This document shows, one piece after another, positions 52,377-63,214 of a stretch of 64,000 nt of DNA. The DNA comes from Eutreptiella sp. 'Long Island Sound 2002'. Taxonomy: Eukaryota; Euglenozoa; Euglenophyceae; Eutreptiales; Eutreptiaceae. The position numbers and the translations under genes were made by a program. Each line of letters begins with the position of its first letter. The stretch's first letter is position 1. The notes beneath the pieces are model-generated. The model was not told the origin of the DNA. It did not search any database and saw nothing but the letters and a program-made list of their open reading frames with translations. The DNA is taken from assembly GCA_964036045.1 (NCBI GenBank), contig OZ038384.1, forward strand, positions 53,272,385 to 53,336,384, read 5' to 3'.

Positions 52377-55300
52377 GGGCTGATATCTGATGCAGAAGTA
52401 TCTCGGGTCCACCCCTGGACACAGAGTGCACCGGTCAGGGGAGGTCGCTGTAGGTCTGGTCAGGGAGCGCCGGCTGCTACTTGTCGGTCAGCATGCCTTC
52501 AAGGCATTCGGAGGCAAAACATCTAGCCAAAGAGCACCCAATCAGGTCCGGGACTGCAGCCCAAGAGATGGCCAACCACTGGGTACCAATACAGAGCGCC
52601 AGTTTTGACAGCAAAGGAGGGGAGGTCAGCCATGGCATAGGACGCAAGCACCACGCTGTCGCTATCAACTGCCCTCTTGCACTCACCGTGCCAAGGAGCA
52701 GGCGAGGATGCGAAAAGCCATTGCCACATCTCAGTGTTGGTGAACCCCATGACAACAAATCGAATCCACAGGCACCAAGGTACAAATCCTCTCACGGGAC
52801 AAGCAGTGAGCAAGCAGCAGTGCCCCGGAGGAATAATCGGATGCTGTCATACAGAACCAGTGAATCATGTGAGAAAGCACCACACAACTGCCCCATAAAG
52901 TAAGCCCCCCCCCCCCCCCCCAGGAGGAGGTGAAGGGAAACTCAAAGAATCGTCAACGTGGCAATACTGGATACCTGCAAGAAATCTCAGGCTACCAGCA
53001 GGTGTGTGTTTGGGGCTCAGCACCGACAACCGTAAGACTCAATGGTATGCAGGAGGGCAATAGCCTGCAGAGAATCGTATCGTTTCAAATATCAGCAAAT
53101 CTCGAGTCTACGACTATGGGGGAGTACTAGACGCGGTGTGCACCGTCCGTATACGGGGGTTGTACCGTCGACCGTTTCAGCCAATTTAGAGGCTACTGTG
53201 TCCAGTTGAGAGCCCAAAAACGTGCATATTCATGATATGCGCATGCACCTTTTATTTTGCTTGTGCCATGTCCTTTGTAATGTTCCCTTGTTTGCAGGCC
53301 TGTTTGTTGCAGAATTCTGTCCCTTTGTCTCCATAGAGCAATGTCTTTCTCACAGCTTCCCAAAGGGGTGTCTGTCATGTACACCCGGCCCCTCAAGGGG
53401 CAGTTGTGTGCCAGCGACTGTTATTGCTCCCTCAACATCAGCCATCCAGAGCCCACTAGGAAACAACAGCAAGGGATACCAATTTTTCCTTTCATTTTTA
53501 AGGAGTGGTACCAAGTCCCCCCCCCATTTTTGGCCCTCCCCCAAAAACCCCCTCAAATTATTCCTCCCCTGGTAGATCATTTCCTAGAGAAAATGTTCAA
53601 ATACCTGACGTGGTGCGTGCACGGTGTGTAATTTCCCCCTATGCGACATTGACCAGCAGGAAGCGTCAGGTATGAGGTACAGTTTTACACAAACTTCGTT
53701 GGAGTGCCACTGCTCAATGTTGATTTTTTTTTTGCGGGGGGTTCAGGCCTTGACAAGCTGGCGAAGCCCACTCACCACAAGGCACTCGAGACAACTCTCA
53801 GAATCAAGGATCAGAGCTGTCCAGTGCTACGGTTGCCCAACACTGCTATGTAGTAGCAGACATAACACGTCGTGAGGATAAGCTTAACCTGACACCAGGA
53901 AATGCAGCGGGAACTGCCACCCTGTAGGCATCCCGGTGTGCTACTGGAGCACAAGAAAGCAGACTGAAGGCTGATTAAAACAGCCTTGTGCCATGCGCAG
54001 AGAAGGAAACCAGTACCGAGCTGGTCGGGGCATGCAGATCCTCTCGGGGACGGGGTCTTCAGAGTTGCAAGGCTGTGAACACTTTTTCAGGTGATGTACG
54101 GTGGCTGCATCGGCTCACAAAAGGTCCTCCACGGTGACCATTTCTCCCTCAGTAGCTGAGTGGCGATAGTTGTAAGTACCTGCATCGATCGATGTCTCAA
54201 GGTACGCAGAGATTGAACCCATAAATTTGTTTTACTTGTGTTACACCTTTCCATCAGTGTGTCGTAGTAGTCAAAGAGAAAGGTCCCCTGGCGCCTCCAA
54301 ACAATGATGCGGCGAGGCTAAGGAGCAATGGAAGTGTGTAGGGTTGTGTAACACTGTCGCACCCACTTGCAAAAATGCTGCAAAAGAGAGGCTTCCGTGT
54401 ACTGTGCATACTGAAGGAAGTGACAGCCGAGCGTCATATCCAAGCGCCGGTGCCGCATGCTCAATGTTGATATATTTCATTATAACTTGTAGTCTGCATG
54501 CTCTCGCATGTAATGGGACTCAAATGGTGAAAATGATGTCAATCAGTTCCATAGAAATCTTAGCCTATGCCGGTTCAAACCAGTATCGTATCGGACAATG
54601 CCGTGGCTGTATGTGCACTGACATTGGAATCTCAGCTGCTGATCTCAAGACAGGAGGCTGCGAGGAATGAGGGCATGTGGTGGGGTGCTGTCGATTGCAG
54701 TGGTGGTCTGTCTCATTGCAACAGTTGGCACCCCAGGACGCCGCACTTCTGTGGCCAGGTAGGTAGTACATCCAGAATATCATACAAGGCTGCATCTGGA
54801 AATATGGATATGGTTTTGGGTCAAGCCATGATGAGCTGCCAGAGCCTGCTGATTGAAAGGAACTCGAGAAATATGGATATCTGTTGCCATGTGGCAAAAT
54901 GGCCACTGATGTGACCAGACCTGAGGTAACAGCAGTACCCTCCCCTCCCCTTGGGCAACGGCCAGCGAGCCACTGTGTACTGCGTAGCACTTGGAAGCCC
55001 AGTACCCCAGTGCTAGCTGAGGATCGCTGAGGGTCTCTGTGGAGAGTTGGGGGGGAGCCAAAATGCTGCGCACAGCTACATACCGCTTGGGGTATTTCCA
55101 TGACTGCTGTGTACTGCTGGGCTGAGTTACTGTGTACTGCTGCGCATTGCTACTGCCACAAGCAGTGTGCCGCTTTCCCCTCAGACCTGGACCTGACAGC
55201 AGTGGAGTTTATGAGTTGTGCACAATGCAGTCATTCCCCTCTCCCTTGAGCAACTTTTTTTTGTCAAATAGGCTCAACGTGACAGTACCAGGGCCCCAGC

Positions 55301-55448
55301 AGGGCGTAAAATGACTCTATTCCCTTGTCCCTTGAGCAATCACAGCCGAAATCAGGGAAAACAATGGTCAGAGGAGGATATGGTTAGCTTCAAAGACGTA
55401 TTGGCCGTCACCCAGAAAACAATCACTGTGCAAAGTATGTTTCATAAA
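52377..55448. other. No gene seen; intergenic
   Basis: Only short frames. A C run at 52,907-52,921 and a possible tRNA-like stretch at 54,150-54,220 (plus; TAGCTGAGTGG A-box-like but a poor B box) were noted. Nothing else could be supported. Confidence 0.5.
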
Positions 55449-55556
55449 GGCGGCGACGCCGCCTCCCACCGTTCTGCAGTGCTTGCTCAGACAAGGCGGC
55501 GTAGCTGCCTCCCACATATTGTCCTGTGCTTTGCCAAACCAGGCGGCAGAGCCGTC
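55449..55556. repeat. Three spaced GGCGGC hairpins
   Basis: GGCGGCGACGCCGCC at 55,449, GGCGGCGTAGCTGCC at 55,495 and GGCGGCAGAGCCGTC at 55,542 each fold into a 6-bp stem with a 3-nt loop; the latter two use one G.U pair. Spacings are 46 and 47 nt. Each is followed by a CTCYCA-like stretch, so the unit is a diverged tandem repeat with a conserved stem. Confidence 0.7.
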
Positions 55557-55891
55557 TCTCATCGCTCACCCTACCTCCCTGGTTAGCTGTCACATGGCCA
55601 GGTCAGGACGGATATGGTTAGACAAGGCCGTGCCCATGCACGACTCGCAATAAAGCAGCTGACAGTGACAGTTGCTGAAAATCACATCATAACAAATAGA
55701 AGTGGGTGGCAATCGCCACTCATCCAGTGGCTGTGACTCTGCACCCCAGTGGGCACGAACCCATTCACATTGTAGGAGCCGAATGTGAGGGAGCCCATTA
55801 CAAGAGACCACACATTGCTGTAGCACGCCACTGGAGGGCGGCAGCTTCGCTTTCTCTGCTTCACCTGTCCCCCTGCCTTGTACGTGTCTGC

Positions 55892-55922
<31 letters not shown>

Positions 55923-56344
55923 CTGAACCATTTTTACCAGGTCTCCCGGTTGAGCCCGTGTAGGCCACACTGGCGTCCTCGGGTCGGGTCGCTTACCCCA
56001 TCATAGCAGGCCCACGGTGCAGGCCAGGGGTGTGAGTGCGTCCCTGTGTTACCCCTCGACCAGTGCGATATGCACTTGGGCCAGAACCTGGCTCGCTGCC
56101 CCAGGACCACCCTGGAAGTGGGGTGGTGGCTCCGTGGCTTCCGCCGGGCCAGCTCCACGGCATGAGTTCGACGAGCCCGTCATCGCCATGTCGCCCCGTG
56201 TGTTGTGTGTGTATTGGGGCATCCACAGCTGGTGGTGCTCGCGGCAGCGAGGCGGCCTCCACGGCCTACTCATTTGGCGATTTCCCCAGAAAGGATGCCC
56301 TTGACGCACGGCTGCCGCCGCCCGCCTCCAGACATGCCCGCCTC
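55557..56344. other. No gene seen; (GT)n at 55,891-55,919
   Basis: A (GT)n microsatellite at 55,891-55,919 is the only clear structure. A short minus-strand frame with SLTFGSYNVNGF resembles the first motif of a LINE endonuclease but has no other motif. Confidence 0.5.
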
Positions 56345-56425
56345 CAGACATGCCCGCTCCGGGGATCGAACCCACGACCTTACGGTTGCGAGACCTACGC
56401 TTAGCCCGGTTGAGTGAGCCGGGGA
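56345..56425 (-). repeat. tRNA-like sequence, probably a SINE head
   Basis: On the minus strand it reads CCGGCTCACTCAACCGGGCT, then GTGGGTTCGATCCCCGGAGC. The B box is perfect, and CCGGCTC pairs with GAGCGGG at six of seven positions. The D and anticodon arms pair poorly. It is followed by two GGGCATGTCTGGAGGC copies. A tRNA pseudogene is the alternative. It abuts the GT tract at the end of the LINE-A fragment. Confidence 0.55.
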
Positions 56426-57738
56426 TCCTTTGTGTGTGTGTGTGTGCGCGCGCGATAAGGAGAAGAACAATATTATAGAGGGCAAAGGCCGATGAATATT
56501 ATAGAGGGAGGCCCATATGGGTCCCCATGGTCGCCTGAGGCGCCTCCAAAAGCATACAGACTGTCATGCAACTGTCCTGTCTGGTGCCTGCTCCTGCTCG
56601 GGTCTCAGCTGGGGGCCTCACCTGAGCCAGAACCTTTGGGGTGTGGGGGTTTAAGTCACCTCCGTCCCTGCACGTCCATGCCGTGCCTCGCTGTGTGGCT
56701 GCACGCATGCCCGTTTGGCCGGGAGGGGGGGGGGTGCCCCGCCCTCCCCCTCTTGAAGGCCCGCCCCCTGGCGGCCTCAGGCGGCTGCTGCCGCTGTGCT
56801 CTTCTGTGCCGCTTGATTGACGGCGTCCCCCATCCCCCAAGGGGGCAGGCTTGCCGCTGGGGCCCTGTTGCGCGGCTGAGCCGCGGCGGGGGGGCGGCGG
56901 GGGTGCCTTGGGTGGCATCTGGCGCATCCGTGCCCCATCCCCCTGCCCACTGCCGCAGAGGCAGCGCATTGTATGTGTTGGTGTGTGTCGCATATTCACA
57001 GCCGTGGCAATCGTGGCCGAGCTTCCTGGCACCTGGCCCGAGGGCATCTGCCCGGCAGGGTGAAAAGGGCTCGCCCCGCTTCCATTCGGGGACAGTTCAA
57101 CTGCTCCTCCACTTGGTACTGTGGTTCTCGCCTGGCACCCTAGGGCAGCATCGGCCCCGCATAAAAGTCCATCCCGTACGCTCCTATGCTGCGCTTCGCT
57201 CCTGCTCTCCCCGGGCAGCGCTCGCGTTGTCCCGCCGCTGGTGCTGCGCGTCCTGCCGGCTTGGCCTGCCCCTGTGGCTTTTTTCCGCTTCCGCCGCGAC
57301 ACCCGAGCCTGCTGCTGCAGGGCCCACCGCTCCGCGCTGTACTGCTGCATCCGTCGCAAGTGATGCCATACTGCCATAGGGCGCGTGAACAGCGGCCGCC
57401 CCTTGACCCCCACTACCGTTCCCGCCCCCAACAGGACGAGGGACCAGCACCTGGTGGTGATGGGCGCCGGTAGAATGGACTCTTTCCCTAGCGATCTGCC
57501 CAGGAGGGTGGCCGCCAGCCGGAGGACCCGCCCTTTCTCTTGCAGAGACAACTCTGTCCCCTTGAACCGTGCCTGGGGTGTCGGTGGGAGCGGCCGTCCC
57601 GCATGGGACTCAAAGTCCAAAGCGAGCTCCATGAAGGACACCTGACATTGCCCTTGCGGGAGCCCCTCGTCTGGGGGTAGCCACATCAGCTCGGTGAGCC
57701 ACCGCAAGAGGGCCGGCAGGAAATCTGCTCCCCACAAA
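56426..57738 (-). mobile_element. LINE-A fragment, 5'-truncated
   Basis: The amino-terminal half of the frame 57,737-56,499 matches the LINE-A post-RT region: FLPALLRWLTELMWLPP, SFMELALDFESHAGRPLP, ARFKGTELSLQEKGRVLR. The sequence is diverged at protein level, so it is a separate old insertion or a sister family. The 3' side ends in GT/GC simple repeat (56,428-56,455), as in LINE-A. Confidence 0.75.
56499..57737 (-). pseudogene. LINE-A-type post-RT protein fragment
   Basis: About 412 codons are open. The first 130 align to LINE-A 18,383-18,740 and the rest is Gly/Pro/Arg-rich low complexity with only a weak Cys pair (MRCLCGSG). No RT or endonuclease residues remain because the copy is truncated at about 57,738. 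The long plus-strand frame over the same bases is a shadow. Confidence 0.6.
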
Positions 57739-59140
57739 AGTTGCTATGCACAACTTGTGTTTTGCTGGCCCTGCCCTGCCTTGCCCTGCCCTACACCCTA
57801 TACCCTGTACCTTGAACCCTGAACCCTGCAATCCTGAGAATCAACACTCTCAACGCTGAAACACTTCACTGACCGGTATTTGCATCTGGGGGAAAAAATT
57901 TGTATGCTCTCTGTGGTGATTGCTATCAAGTTGGCTATCAGGCTGTCAGGCTGACCGATGCTCCGGACAACTGGGATAAAAGCAGGGACAGTCCCACCCA
58001 CCCGAGGGCAGAAGGTATTCACAAAAGGAAACCTTGGGAAAAGGCAAATCAGCGCACACTCGCCAAACCGTACCTCCAGCGCACCTCCACCTGAATTCAT
58101 CGTGGGCACCCGCCACCGAAGAGCCCCCTGCAGGCAAGCGGAGGACAGAGCAAATCGAAGTCAATGCAAGCCCAGGTACTCCGGTGGCCATCCCCAGCGC
58201 AAAGAACCGCCACTTAGATCGCAAACGCCCGGCAGCTGCAGCCAACGGCCACTGCGCCAGGCGTCCCACAATGTCTCAAACCAAGGGGATGCACTGACAA
58301 CCACAAGTGCACAAAAAGCCAGAAAGTACAGGCCGTCATGGCGCAAACATCGAAGCGACCCGCCACACTAGAGCGGGCCGGCCCTGGATCCACAGGTACG
58401 CGAGGGCCAGCCCGCCCTCGCGGTGATGGGTGCTGAGGGAGAGGAAGACCGGGCCTCCCCCCCGCAGCAAGCGCCACCGATGGCAGCAATGCTTCTGACC
58501 CAGCACCTTCACATCAGTACTGCCGCGGGTCGTGAAACCCTGGTGCGGAACTGTACGGAGGATGTCAAAAGTGGCGTCACGCAGTACTGCGGGTGCCTCC
58601 CCTTCAGGGAATGGCACTGAAAAGACCAGACGGGCCGCCTCCCCCAGGTACACGCGCCGCACCGCGCGGCCAGCGACACGGTGGGTACGCACCGCACCGA
58701 GGTGCGCCTGGGCGCGGACCGCGCGGCGCGCCGCCACCTGCAGGGAACAGCGGTGTGGGCGGCCGCCGCGCCGGCCTCGCGCGTGCTTACGCCCTCGCGA
58801 CCGAGGCATAGCGTCAAAAACGGACTACAACGGCAGCAAACAAACCAGGGCACCAATGCAAAAACCCAAACTGCTTAAGGCTCGCGCAGGCAAAAGACAC
58901 ACCGGACGCAGACTCGGCGGAGTCGGCCCCATGGTTGAGGGGTTCGGCGGTTGTAGGTCCCGTTCCCGGCTTGGGCTTGGGCTTACACACCATGGTCCCG
59001 TGCTTAGGCTTCGACAACGGCGGGATCCTGCCATTTGTTTTGCTGCCCTTGCTGGCCCTGTACCCTGAACCCTGAACCCTGCAATCCTGAGATCTGTGGT
59101 GACTGCTATCGGGTTAGGTTTCGCCGGATCATGACCGGAG
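57739..59140. other. Intergenic segment bounded by two related repeats
   Basis: Related sequence occurs at about 57,764-57,970 and 59,050-59,125: CCCTGTACC, tandem CCCTGAA units, GCAATCCTGAGA, and CTGTGGTGAYTGCTATC. The left copy has about 70 extra bases. Between them a minus-strand frame (58,336-58,809) is Arg-rich with no recognised domain. Confidence 0.5.
59055..59085. repeat. CCCTGAA units, telomere-like
   Basis: CCCTGTACCCTGAACCCTGA lies here, and a diverged version at 57,790-57,830. The 7-nt period and CCCTRAA form recall the plant and algal CCCTAAA telomere repeat, but only two or three units are present. Confidence 0.5.
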
Positions 59141-59147
59141 CCGGGCA

Positions 59148-59810
59148 TTAATGGCGCCAGTGCCCCGGCTGCCAGGTGTATGAGCCACACATAACGGACT
59201 GCTGCATGTCTCTGTCCACTATGCTGCCCCATGGCGCAGTGCGCGCGCAGCGCAGAAATACCCCCTCTCTCGCCCTGGCCTGCACAACAATTTGTCTCGT
59301 TGATTGGCCACTGAACCAGCGGGAGACTGGGTCCGCCGTATTTGGCTTGGAGGGCACATAATGCAACTGCAGTGCTCCTCCCTGCCAGCGCAGCCTGTGT
59401 GCCAGGCGCCTCATAATGCGTTGTTGCTCTGGCGGGCTATGCTGGCTCTACCCCAGAGTGAAGTGCTTAAGGCACCCGTGTTGTCTACAAACAAGTTTGC
59501 TGGCCCCTGCGCCCTCTCGCACCCTGCGAGCACGCCCCAAAGCTGCAGACTGCTGCGAAGTCTCCAAGCGCGGGTAGCGCCGGATCCAGGGCCCTGCTTG
59601 GTTCCGCATACCAACCCAGTACCCTCCCGGCCCTTGCGCAATGTCCACAAACAGGTTGGGGGCGTGGGCAAATGTGTCTGGGGTGCAGGCTGGCACCCAC
59701 CCACACAGCGCGCAACAGAGACACTCCAAAACCCCCCTGACAAGGTTGGGTGGTGCCCTGGGCGCCCATCGCGGCCCAAAATGCAGCCATGCGCGCACCC
59801 CACTCCAGAA
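59148..59810 (-). pseudogene. YR-4 RNase H
   Basis: Pieces in three frames: APNLFVDIAQGPGGYWVG (Asp), LETSQQSAALG (Glu), ANLFVDNTGALSTS (Asp), and LHYVPSKPNTADPVSRW (last Asp in ADPVSR). Together they form a DIRS/Ty3-type RNase H domain. Shifts lie near 59,560 and 59,411. Confidence 0.7.
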
Positions 59811-61185
59811 CAATGCTGCTATGTTGCCCGGGCGCCCAAGCCAGACCAAGCGGCCTAAAAGGCGCCTGAGGGACACTCGTGTCAGCCGCGCCACTGCCAT
59901 GTGTATCCACCTCACCACGCCACCTGCCACTACCACCGGCCTGGGATGGATTCTGCCTGCCTGAGCGTTCACTGTCTTACCCATCCATGTGACTTCGGCC
60001 ACGGGGGTGAGGATGCTCTTGGCCCCAATCAAGAACCCCGCCCCCCGCAGTGCTGCCGTTACCTCGTCTGTCAATAGCTGGACCTCCTGTTTGTGCTTGC
60101 CAACCACCAGGATGTCATCCAGGTACTGCACTACTACTCCAGCTCCTGGATCTACATGGGCAATTACGGTTGCGATGAGGTGCTGGACCAGCCCTGGGGC
60201 TTGGTGCCAGCCGAAGGGCACGCGAACAATGGCAAAGGACCTGTTGCCTACCCCTACCCTGATTGCCCTGGTCAGGTGGGCGGGAGGTGGATCGACCAGT
60301 AGCAATTGCCAAGGTCGATTTTTGTGGCCCACGCCCCCCCCCCACTGCCCTCAGCAGATCTGCCAGGCCCTCAAGGGTGGGCGGTTTGAAGCGCCGGGCC
60401 TTATAGGCGCAGGTATGGTTGAAAGTTTTCATATTCAGGATGAGAGCGGCTTTAGCTTCGCTCTTCCATTTTACAAAAACCAAGGCGTTGGGTGTCTCGT
60501 CCGTGCCCTGTACCAAACCTTGATGCTCCAGCGCAGTGAGCAAGGCCAGCGCTTTGGGGCAGTGCCAGTGGGGCTGGGACGGTGCGTGGCGGCCAGCCCA
60601 GTCAAAATACGGGTCCGCCCACTGCCCCCATAGGACGGGTGGTACCTGCACCGACCCTGCCGGGCCCAGTCGTCCTGCTACCAACTCTACGGTCACCTTA
60701 CGGCTCTCACCTAACACTCGTGAGCTGGCATCTTCTGGAGGGCCTGCTATCGCCAACCCATGGAGGACCTCGTGCAGGATCTGCAGATCAGCCCTCTTGG
60801 CCGTTGGTGGCAGTGGTCTGTCCAAGGCCCAGAGCAGTGCCGTCCGCCACCAGAGGTGCAGTAGTTCCATAACCCGTCGTTTGTGTACACGGAGGCGAGA
60901 TGAGATCTTATTGGCCGTTGCCTGCATGTGCCCTAGCAGTGCGTCTCTGCACTTGCCGCACATTGTGGGCTCCCGGGGCGGGCTCACCTCTAGCTGCGGA
61001 TCCTCGACGGACTGCCGCCCCCGGCACTTGCGTTGGTCTGCGGGTGGTCTTCGGCGGAGGGTGCACCTGGTGTGTACCCGGATGCGCATTCTTTGGCGCT
61101 GGCTTTGCAGGGTTGCGCGTCCCACCGGCAGATCGCGCACTTGCTCGTGCGTGTTGACAGTGTTGTCGTCTGGGGCGTACTCCAT
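59800..61185 (-). pseudogene. YR-4 reverse transcriptase
   Basis: ATG 61,183-61,185 overlaps the YR stop. An Arg-rich leader has a C-G-x-C-R pair (PTMCGKCRDALLG). RT proper: LVQGTDETPNALVFVKWKSE, FKPPTLEGLADLLRAVGG. A shift at the C9 run near 60,345 then leads to the remaining frame. Motif A is KIDLGNCYWSIHLP in a third frame, motif B IVRVPFGWHQAPGL, motif C VVVQYLDDILVVGK, motif E VTWMGKTV. The catalytic Asp residues are intact. It makes the element cDNA. Confidence 0.8.
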
Positions 61186-62240
61186 CAGTCAGTACAGCGT
61201 TCCCCAATATCCCGTCGGCGTTGTCCTTGCTGGAGTCGGACACGACGATTGGTATGGGCGCCGTTTCTTTCGCTATCGCGGAGCTCACCACCCATGATTG
61301 CCATTGGCCAGATTTTCATGTTGGAGGTCGCGCGCAATATGGCCCCTCCGTCGGGCGCCGGCCAGGGCAACAAAGCCGGGAATTCCCACTCCCTGTCGAG
61401 TGAGGGCGTTGTGTATTCTACCGCCTGGCGTTCGGATCGCCACTGCCCGCAGCGGGCTGTGACTGCCATGGCTGCCCCCGTGGCAGCCAACGCCGCTGCC
61501 CCCAGCCTGCGGAATGCGTGCCATGCTGCTGAGTGCCATACCGTGCCCATAAGTGCGACCCGCAGGGCGTGTTGGAGCTCTGTGGTTGACGCGAATAGCG
61601 GGATCCACACTGGCCTGTGTTGAACAATGGCGTATAGTCGCTTCCTCCATGCTTGTCCCTGGTGACTGAGCCGCGCGGTGATCCATCGGCGTTCGGTCTT
61701 TTGGTCATAGAAGGCCACCCTCCAGGGTGTTGCCAGGTCCGTTGGTCGTACTGATGCGGCCTCACTGACGCGCCAGCACAGGGCACTTCCCAGACAGGCC
61801 AGTGCGACAATTGCCGTGCCATACGGGCGTGAAGTGCCTGCTTCCAGGGTCTGCAGTGTGTGTGTGTGTTTGCCCAAATCCTCTTTGGTGGCGGATGTGC
61901 GTATGCTCGATCGGCCGCTTTGCATGGGGCTCAGTGGAGTGGGGTAACCACCTTGCCGACAATGCCCAGGGTCTCACACATTCTAACACTGGATACGACA
62001 CCCCTGAGCGTGGAGGGTGGCGACCTTGAGCCGCAAGCATGGTGAGGTGTTTGGCGAGTGCTGAGGGGGCGTTGTGGTCTGTGTACATGAGTGCGGTCCC
62101 GCCAACTCGCTGTAAATCGCAGCGCGAGTTGCGTCTGCCACCTTCTGCCCACGCCCAAATTGCAAGTGCATCCGGTTCTGTCGCCACATCGCGTGCGTTG
62201 AGGTGGTCCAGAGATGTGGCCAGGTAGCGCAATTGAATTG
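61185..62240 (-). pseudogene. YR-4 tyrosine recombinase
   Basis: The amino-terminal part (YLATSLDHLNARDVATEPDA, APSALAKHLTMLAAQG) is in a different frame from the catalytic part, with shifts near 61,970-61,900. The catalytic frame 61,925-61,185 has ALCWRVSEAASVRPTDL (box I Arg), AWHAFRRLGAAALAATG (H-x-x-R), CGQWRSERQAVEYTTP (Trp and Tyr). All catalytic residues are present. It lies between gag and RT, the same order as in YR-3 and YR-1. Confidence 0.8.
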
Positions 62241-62302
62241 CGGTGCCGTCGTTGGCGCCGATGTCGTCCGCTGCGCCCTCCGGTTCTCCCGGTGCGCCTG
62301 TG

Positions 62303-63130
62303 CTACTCCTGGGGTCGAGGTTGGGGTGGCATGCCGGCCTGTCGTCCAGGGCACGGTTGCCAGCTCCAATGGTTGCCTTGGCATCTGCTGCACGGGTAAG
62401 GCGGGGGCCTGGACGCATCATACTGACGCCGCGTCGTGTGCGCCGTGTAGATGGTCTGGGCCCCCTGCTGTGTGAACCCCCCCGTGCGGGGAGGGGGGGG
62501 GGCTGAGGCCACCAATGCCGGGGCTGTATGGGCCTGTGGTACATTCATCGCCTGTGGCCACCGTGCGGTATGCGCCTGCAGCACCTGTGTGGTTAGCTCC
62601 TGTTGAATGGGGGCCGCTGTGGCACAGTCTCTAGACCAGTGCCCGAACATTCCACACCTGAACCATGCCCCCGGTGGGCCAGGGTGCGTGCGTGGCATTT
62701 GTTGGAGTGGCACTTGGGGGCCGCTTGGAATATTGGGACCGCATGTGGGGGTGTTGTAGGCGGCGCGGGTACTGTCTGGGTGGCCTGCGGCGGTGCCCGT
62801 GTCGTCAGCGTCAAGTACAATGTCGTCCACACTGCTGCGCACAATACTTCTCCTGCCTTGGCCGCATCCTCGGGTCCTGCCAATTGTGTCGTCCCATAAG
62901 CCTGCAGTGCCGCTATCAAGTCGCGTTCCATCCCGGCCTGTATTGCCCTGTCACTTACGGCTTTGAGCTGTTCTTCCGAGCAGAGGGGGATCTTGGACAT
63001 GCGAAGTTTGGCAAGTTGCGCCTCTAAATCTGCGATCTGCTTTTGCACGGGGTCCAGCTCTTGTTCCGCTTGAGGTTGTCCCTGCGGCTGCTGCTGGTGT
63101 GCCGGTTTCGGCGCGTCGACCCACTTCCCC
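62303..63130 (-). pseudogene. YR-4 gag-like protein
   Basis: After an in-frame TAG at about 63,131 the strand reads KPAHQQQPQGQPQAEQ, then QKQIADLEAQLAKLR (coiled coil) and AIQAGMERDLIAALQAYG. A shift near 62,700 leads to the zinc-knuckle part: AWFRCGMFGHWSRDC, which has Trp where the first Cys is expected, and PCSRCQGNHWSWQPC, which has a C-x2-C-x3-H-x5-C layout. Such knuckles bind RNA during packaging. The 5' end is lost at the LHC junction. Confidence 0.65.
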
Positions 63131-63214
63131 TATAGCAGGTCCACCATATAAGGCTTGGCTTTTTCATAGGCACCGGGGGGCTCCGGGCCGCACGCGGGCG
63201 GCAGGCAGCAGATG

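Larger units (their letters stand above)
59140..63210 (-). mobile_element. YR-4: tyrosine-recombinase retroelement
   Basis: In sense order the minus strand encodes gag with zinc knuckles, tyrosine recombinase, RT and RNase H. The YR stop and RT ATG overlap as TGATG at 61,183-61,187. Several shifts (near 62,600, 61,950, 60,345, 59,560 and 59,410) break the frames. The 5' edge abuts an LHC pseudogene near 63,210; the 3' edge is near 59,140. Terminal repeats were not recognised. Confidence 0.8.

Noticed and set aside
54150-54220. Plus-strand tRNA-like sequence
   Set aside because: The A box is fair, but the B box has mismatches and the arms do not pair.
55682-55864. LINE endonuclease fragment (SLTFGSYNVNGF)
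   Set aside because: Only the first, short motif is present and no second motif follows in any frame; chance is adequate.
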